From the NCBI GenBank assembly GCA_947462095.1, contig CANHNQ010000020.1, positions 1 to 35,903 of the forward strand: 35,903 bases of DNA. Reading direction: 5' to 3'. The translations under genes were made by a program, and so were the position numbers. This document shows, piece by piece, positions 31,932-35,903 of the stretch (position 1 is the stretch's first letter; each line of letters begins with the position of its first letter). The notes beneath the pieces were generated by a model. It searched no databases. It was not told the DNA's origin and saw only the letters and a program-made list of their open reading frames with translations. Source of the stretch: Gemmatimonadota bacterium. GTDB taxonomy: Bacteria > Gemmatimonadota > Gemmatimonadetes > Gemmatimonadales > Gemmatimonadaceae.

Positions 31932-34352
31932 TTGGCCACGTCCGTCGCCCCCCGCAGCAATGAAATTCGAGCCAGCTACGACGACGCCGGTATGAAGGCG
32001 GTCACGCAGGTCATCAATCGCGACGGCCACTCGGCCCCGTGGGATCCGGAGCGGATCACCCGCGCCATCGCCCTCGCGTTCTACGCGTCGCGTCACGACG
32101 ATGCGCCCAACCCGGCGCACGACGACGCCGCCCATCGCTTCGGGTTGGGCTTCACCGACTTTGCCGACGTCTGCGCGATCACGCAGCTCGTGGTGAACAC
32201 CGTCGAGCGTCGCGCCCAGGACCATGTCCCCACGGTCGAGGAGATCCAGGACATCGTCGAAATGATGATCGCAGCGCGTGGGCACTGGGATATCGCCAAG
32301 CGCTACGTGCTGTATCGCGCCGCCCGCGCCCAGCATCGCCTCAACGTGCACGCCGAGAACGGCTTGCAGGACTACATCTTTCTGTCGCGCTACTCGCGCT
32401 ACCGGGAAGATCTGGGCCGGCGCGAAACGCCGTCGGAAGCGTTCACGCGCGTGATGGACATGCACCGCGACCACTTCGCGGACCGTGTCGACCTGCCGGT
32501 GGCTGGTTTCGGTGGACGCCCGATGCGGGCGCTCATGGCGGACACGGAGGCGGCGCTGCAGCGGCGCGCGATCCTGCCGTCGATGCGCTCCCTGCAGTTC
32601 GGCGGTCGCGCGATCGAAGCGAACAACGCGCGCATGTTCAACTGCGCGTTCACGCACATGGATCGTCTCGACGCGTTCAAGGAGTCCTTCTTCCTGCTCA
32701 TGTCGGGCACGGGCGTCGGCTTCAGCGTGCAGAAGCAGCATGTGGCGCAGCTCCCCACGTTCCCGCTCCGTGCGGCCGAGAACGAATTGCCGGTCGTGCA
32801 CTACATGGTGCCCGATACGCTCGAAGGGTGGGCGGATGCGCTGGACGCGTTGATCCGCTCGTACATCGACGGCACCAAGATCGAGTTCAACTACAGCGGC
32901 ATCCGGTCGCGTGGACAGCCGCTGCGCACGTCGGGCGGCCGCGCGCCGGGTCACCTGCCGCTGAAGAAGGCGCTCAGCGCCGCCGAACGGATGCTCGACC
33001 AGGTCCCGGGCCGTGCGCTCCGGCCGATCGAAGTGTACGACATCATGATGCACGTGGCCGTCGCCGTGCTCTCCGGCGGCATCCGTCGCTCGGCCACGAT
33101 CTGCCTGTTCTCGTCCGATGACGATGAAATGGCGGCGGCCAAGACGGGCAACTGGTTCGAAACCAACCCGCAGCGCGGCAAGTCGAACAACTCCGCCGTG
33201 CTCGTGCGCGAAACCGTGCAGCCGTCCGACTTCTCGAAGCTGTTCGAGTTCCAGAAGGAGTTCGGTGAACCCGGCTTCTACTTTGTAGACGACGCGGAAT
33301 ACGGCGCGAACCCGTGCGTGGAGATCGGCCTCGCGCCGTACATGATCGTCGACGAAGCGGCGCAGGCGAAGCTGGCCAAGTACGGGCGCCCCGATGTACC
33401 TGTCGGCTCGCGCGTGTCGGGCTGGCAGATGTGCAACCTGACCACGATCAACGCCGGCGCCTGCGACAGCGAAGAGTCGTTCCTCGCCTGCTGCCGCGCG
33501 GCCTCGCTGCTGGGCACGATGCAGGCGGCGTACACCAACATTCCGTACCTTGGCGCCGCTACGCGCGTGATCAACGAGCGTGAGTCGCTGCTGGGTGTCT
33601 CCATCTGCGGCATTCTCGATCGGCCGTCGCTGCTGCTCAATCCGTCGGTGCTGGAGCGTGGCGCGAAGGAATGCCTCGACACCAACGCCGCGATCGCCGA
33701 ACATCTTGGCATCGAGCCGGCCGCGCGTATCACGTGCGTGAAGCCCGAAGGCACGGCCAGCCTCGTGCTGGGCGCAGGATCGGGCATTCATCCGCACCAT
33801 GCGCGTCACTACTTCCGTCGCGTGCAGGCCGCGCGCACGGAGCCGTTGTACCAGTGGTTCAAGCTGCACAATCCGCACATGACCGAAACGTCGGTGTGGG
33901 ATCCCGAGACGACCGACGTGATCACCTTCCCGGTGAGCGCCGAGCCCGACGCCATCCTGCGCGAAGATGTCGGCGCCGTGCAGTTCCTCGAGTACGTGCG
34001 CCTCGTGCAGGAACACTGGGTCCGCGCCGGTCGCCGTCACGAGCAGTACAACCCGGGCCTGCACCACAACGTGTCCAACACCGTCACGGTGAAGGACGAA
34101 GAGTGGGAAGCCGTGCAGCAGTTCATCTGGGACAACAAGGAGTACTTCGCCGGCATTTCGCTGCTGCGCGAAACGGGCGACAAGATCTACGCGCAGGCCC
34201 CGCGCGAAGAAGTCACGACCGAGTCGGACATGATCCGCTGGAACGCACTGTCGTACCGCGAGGTCGACTACACCATGCTGCTGGAAGGCGTGGACATGAC
34301 GACGCTGGGCGATACGGTGGCATGTGCCGGTGGGGCGTGCGAGATCATCTAG
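31932..34352 (+). CDS. nrdJ: Adenosylcobalamin-dependent class II ribonucleotide reductase
   Basis: This 806-residue enzyme has an N-terminal ATP-cone (about 20-110). The catalytic 10-strand barrel follows, with redox Cys238 (MFNCAFTH), SGTGVGFSVQ, thiyl-radical Cys462 and Glu464 in NPCVE, and redox Cys501 (QMCNLTT). The C-terminal swinging pair is Cys798/Cys803 (CAGGACEII). The ending matches the monomeric RTPR of Lactobacillus (CEGGACPIK). It reduces ribonucleotides to deoxyribonucleotides with coenzyme B12 and so works with or without oxygen. About 38 residues separate the thiyl Cys from the redox Cys, far more than the 10 in the Lactobacillus enzyme. The TTG start at 31932 is set by AGGAGG five bases upstream; the first in-frame ATG is only at 31992. 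It is controlled by the upstream cobalamin riboswitch. Confidence 0.95.
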   Translation: MATSVAPRSNEIRASYDDAGMKAVTQVINRDGHSAPWDPERITRAIALAFYASRHDDAPNPAHDDAAHRFGLGFTDFADVCAITQLVVNTVERRAQDHVPTVEEIQDIVEMMIAARGHWDIAKRYVLYRAARAQHRLNVHAENGLQDYIFLSRYSRYREDLGRRETPSEAFTRVMDMHRDHFADRVDLPVAGFGGRPMRALMADTEAALQRRAILPSMRSLQFGGRAIEANNARMFNCAFTHMDRLDAFKESFFLLMSGTGVGFSVQKQHVAQLPTFPLRAAENELPVVHYMVPDTLEGWADALDALIRSYIDGTKIEFNYSGIRSRGQPLRTSGGRAPGHLPLKKALSAAERMLDQVPGRALRPIEVYDIMMHVAVAVLSGGIRRSATICLFSSDDDEMAAAKTGNWFETNPQRGKSNNSAVLVRETVQPSDFSKLFEFQKEFGEPGFYFVDDAEYGANPCVEIGLAPYMIVDEAAQAKLAKYGRPDVPVGSRVSGWQMCNLTTINAGACDSEESFLACCRAASLLGTMQAAYTNIPYLGAATRVINERESLLGVSICGILDRPSLLLNPSVLERGAKECLDTNAAIAEHLGIEPAARITCVKPEGTASLVLGAGSGIHPHHARHYFRRVQAARTEPLYQWFKLHNPHMTETSVWDPETTDVITFPVSAEPDAILREDVGAVQFLEYVRLVQEHWVRAGRRHEQYNPGLHHNVSNTVTVKDEEWEAVQQFIWDNKEYFAGISLLRETGDKIYAQAPREEVTTESDMIRWNALSYREVDYTMLLEGVDMTTLGDTVACAGGACEII

Positions 34353-34377
34353 GGTTGGCGGCGCGGAACTGAGCACG

Positions 34378-34503
34378 AAAAAGCCAACCGCTTAGGAAGC
34401 AGGAAGGAGGGGGTCAGGAGGGAGGAAGCAGGTGAACCGCGCGTGGTTCCTGCCTCCTCCTCCCCGACACCCTCCTTCCTGCTTCCTAGGCTGTTGGCAG
34501 TTT
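34378..34503. terminator. Long hairpin, probable bidirectional terminator between convergent genes
   Basis: The arms 34383-34437 and 34444-34498 are near-perfect inverted repeats centred at 34440.5. The outer 29 bp have only two mismatches (GCCAAC...GGAGGG against CCCTCC...GTTGGC). The stem is flanked by AAAAA (34378-34382) and by TTT (34501-34503), so each strand sees a stem followed by T residues. It lies between the nrdJ stop (34352) and the stop at 34515. The arms are made of purine-rich GGAAG/GGAGG runs. Confidence 0.75.
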
Positions 34504-34514
34504 GCTATCCCAGC

Positions 34515-35048
34515 CTAGTGCTTCATCCCCGCACCCGCGCACCCTTCCAGCACGTCGAAGCGATCGTGGAGCTCCTTGAGCCCCGCCTTGAGCTCGGCAT
34601 CAGCCGCCTTCGCGGCGACCATGGCCGCCACCTTCTCGGTCTCCACCGGCAATCCGGCCTGGGCCTTCAGCAGCTCCGGCTTCTGACACGCCGTCGGCGA
34701 CTTCGATGCGGCCACCAGCTTGGCCGACGCCACCATCTCGGTGGCCTTGGCGCGGATCGGTGCGAGGTCGTTCTTGTCCTTGGCCGGGTGCCAGGTGGCC
34801 ATCATCAGCATGTGGTAGGCGTCGAGCTCCTTCCAGCCCTCAGCCTTGGCGGCGCCATGGTCCATCTTGGAATGGTCCATCTTGGAATGGTCCATCTCGG
34901 CCATGGGCGGCTTGGCCGGCGGCTTGGCCTGGGCGGACAGCGGAGCGGCGATCAGGGCGGCGCTCGTCGCGAGCAACGCGGCCACACGGGTCGGTGAGTA
35001 GGTCATGTCGGGGCGGGATGAGGGTCGAAACGAAGGCCGATGGGACAT
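34515..35048 (-). CDS. Secreted protein with MDHSK repeats
   Basis: This 177-residue protein has a signal peptide (hydrophobic VAALLATSAALIAAPLS, cut after AQA at about 41). Next comes a Lys/Pro stretch and three MDH units (MDHSK, MDHSK, MDHG) encoded by a 15-bp direct repeat (34859-34888). The remainder is helical, with HMLMMATWHPAKDK, a Cys in PTACQKPE and a final HDRFDVLEGC. The Met/His repeats suggest copper or another soft metal as ligand, but this is inference. I do not recognise the family by name. GGGAG four bases before the ATG at 35048 supports this start. An ATG at 35006 is an alternative that would give a more usual signal length. Confidence 0.8.
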   Translation of the reverse strand: MSHRPSFRPSSRPDMTYSPTRVAALLATSAALIAAPLSAQAKPPAKPPMAEMDHSKMDHSKMDHGAAKAEGWKELDAYHMLMMATWHPAKDKNDLAPIRAKATEMVASAKLVAASKSPTACQKPELLKAQAGLPVETEKVAAMVAAKAADAELKAGLKELHDRFDVLEGCAGAGMKH

Positions 35049-35208
35049 CGAACTCCCGTGATGGCCGAAAGTTCGTCAATCGGGTCATTTCGGGCCAACA
35101 TTTGCCCAACGCCATCCCAAGCCGCATCGTATCCCTGATGACTCCCCCGCGGGAGAATCCGGCAGCCGCGTCCGGCTGTCCCAGTATCCTCTCCACCCGT
35201 CCCCCTGC

Positions 35209-35903
35209 ATGATCAGCCTGCGTCGCGCCACCCGGCTCTCCACCGCGCTGTTGCTCGCGGCAGCCCTGCCGGCCACGCTCCCGGCTCAGCAGCGCCTCAC
35301 GTCCCCCAAGGAATTCTTTGGGCACGACATCGGCGCCGACTACGAGCTCCCGAATTACACCAAGCTGCACGCCTTCTTCGCAACCATTGCGAAGCAGAGC
35401 GACCGCGTGATCCTCGATACGATCGGCCTGACCGAGGAAGGACGCCCGCAGATCATGGCGATCGTTTCCTCGCCGGCGAACTTGAAGAATCTGGCCCGCT
35501 ACAAGGAGATCTCGAGCCGGCTCGCGACGGCCGACGGTCTCGACTCGGCCGAAGCCGCGAAGCTGGCGAAGGAAGGCAAGGTCGTGTTCTGGATCGATGG
35601 CGGCCTGCACGCGACCGAAGTGCTCGGCGCCCAGCAGCTCATGGAATCGTTCTATCAGCTCGCCAGCCGCACCGACGACGAAACGATGCGGATCCTGAAC
35701 GACTGCATCATTCTCATGACGCACGCGAATCCGGACGGCATGGAGCTGGTGGCCAACTGGTACATGCAGGAGCCCGACAAGCTGCGTCGCAACTCGAACA
35801 TCCCGCGCCTGTACGAGAAGTACGCCGGTCACGACAACAACCGTGACGCGTACATGAATGCGCTGGCCGAGACGCGCAACATGTCGCAGCAGCTGTTCGT
35901 GGA
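35209..35903 (+). CDS. M14-family zinc carboxypeptidase (N-terminal part)
   Basis: The gene runs off the window after 231 codons. It has a signal peptide (about 1-26, LLLAAALPATLPA). The start of an M14 carboxypeptidase domain follows, with PNYTKLHAFFATIAKQS, IGLTEEGRPQIMAIVSS and the zinc motif HATE (His134, Glu137). NANPDG-like HANPDGMELV and NNRDAYM follow. The second zinc His and the catalytic Glu lie beyond the edge. It is a probable secreted peptide- or cell-wall-degrading enzyme, one of three secreted metallo- or serine peptidases in this window (M1, S9, M14). A TATCCT element at 35186-35191 could be a -10 box, giving a short leader without a Shine-Dalgarno sequence. Confidence 0.9.
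   Translation, partial: MISLRRATRLSTALLLAAALPATLPAQQRLTSPKEFFGHDIGADYELPNYTKLHAFFATIAKQSDRVILDTIGLTEEGRPQIMAIVSSPANLKNLARYKEISSRLATADGLDSAEAAKLAKEGKVVFWIDGGLHATEVLGAQQLMESFYQLASRTDDETMRILNDCIILMTHANPDGMELVANWYMQEPDKLRRNSNIPRLYEKYAGHDNNRDAYMNALAETRNMSQQLFV

Noticed and set aside
31725-34376. 883-codon open frame on the minus strand over nrdJ
   Set aside because: Its product is Arg/His/Val-rich with no domain, and it exactly mirrors the strongly supported reductase. It is a GC-rich antisense shadow.
34840-35832. 330-codon minus-strand frame over the M14 gene
   Set aside because: Antisense to the carboxypeptidase and partly to the upstream region of the MDHSK gene; it has no recognisable domain.
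1-35903. CRISPR array, prophage or transposase
   Set aside because: No regularly spaced repeats of CRISPR type and no integrase, transposase or phage structural gene. The repeats seen are dispersed or short tandem only.

Overview
The window is about 35.9 kb of GC-rich DNA with densely packed genes on both strands. The gene content suggests a Gram-negative, free-living soil or water bacterium of the Gemmatimonadota (Gemmatimonas-like), in the wider FCB group. This placement is an inference from gene families: transmembrane Hanks-type Ser/Thr kinases, an S9 peptidase with a signal peptide, an M1 peptidase beside a DUF6702-like protein, a fused E1 alpha/beta 2-oxoacid dehydrogenase, and a monomeric B12-type ribonucleotide reductase. 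No 16S gene or other phylogenetic marker is present. I see no phage genes, transposase, CRISPR array, tRNA or rRNA.

Layout. Positions 1-2143 hold a possible partial minus-strand gene, an LTXXQ (Spy/CpxP-like) periplasmic protein with a strong terminator, an alpha/beta hydrolase whose nucleophile position is glycine, and a small TPR protein. Positions 2385-6890 (minus) hold two tandem membrane-anchored Ser/Thr kinases. Positions 7210-11500 (plus) hold Lon protease and a GNAT/class V aminotransferase fusion. Positions 11768-13870 (minus) hold a bifunctional penicillin-binding protein. Positions 13949-19093 (plus) hold an overlapping gene string: glutamine-dependent NAD synthetase, a HupE/UreJ-like membrane protein, an M1 zinc peptidase and a DUF6702-like secreted protein. 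Positions 19101-21194 (minus) hold a creatininase-family hydrolase, an HNH nuclease and a HIT protein. Positions 21350-23476 (plus) hold the fused E1 dehydrogenase. Positions 23544-28209 (minus) are a surface-polysaccharide pair: a six-SLBB export protein and a FlaA1/CapD-type sugar-nucleotide dehydratase. Positions 28372-31323 (plus) hold a secreted S9 peptidase. Positions 31554-34352 hold a cobalamin riboswitch, an intrinsic terminator and a class II ribonucleotide reductase that starts at TTG. The end holds a secreted MDHSK-repeat protein (minus) and the start of an M14 carboxypeptidase that runs off the window.

Points that stand out. (1) A cobalamin riboswitch with a clear terminator platform precedes a reductase that itself needs adenosylcobalamin, the reverse of the usual riboswitch logic. 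(2) A family of about 70-bp dispersed repeats occurs three times. Two copies face each other as a long hairpin of about 220 bp, and all three sit in convergent intergenic gaps next to the stop codon of the minus-strand gene. (3) The hupE-like / M1 peptidase / DUF6702-like trio is joined by ATGA overlaps, which argues for one envelope function that is not yet described. (4) The alpha/beta hydrolase lacks its nucleophile. (5) The GNAT/aminotransferase fusion has no obvious pathway neighbours.
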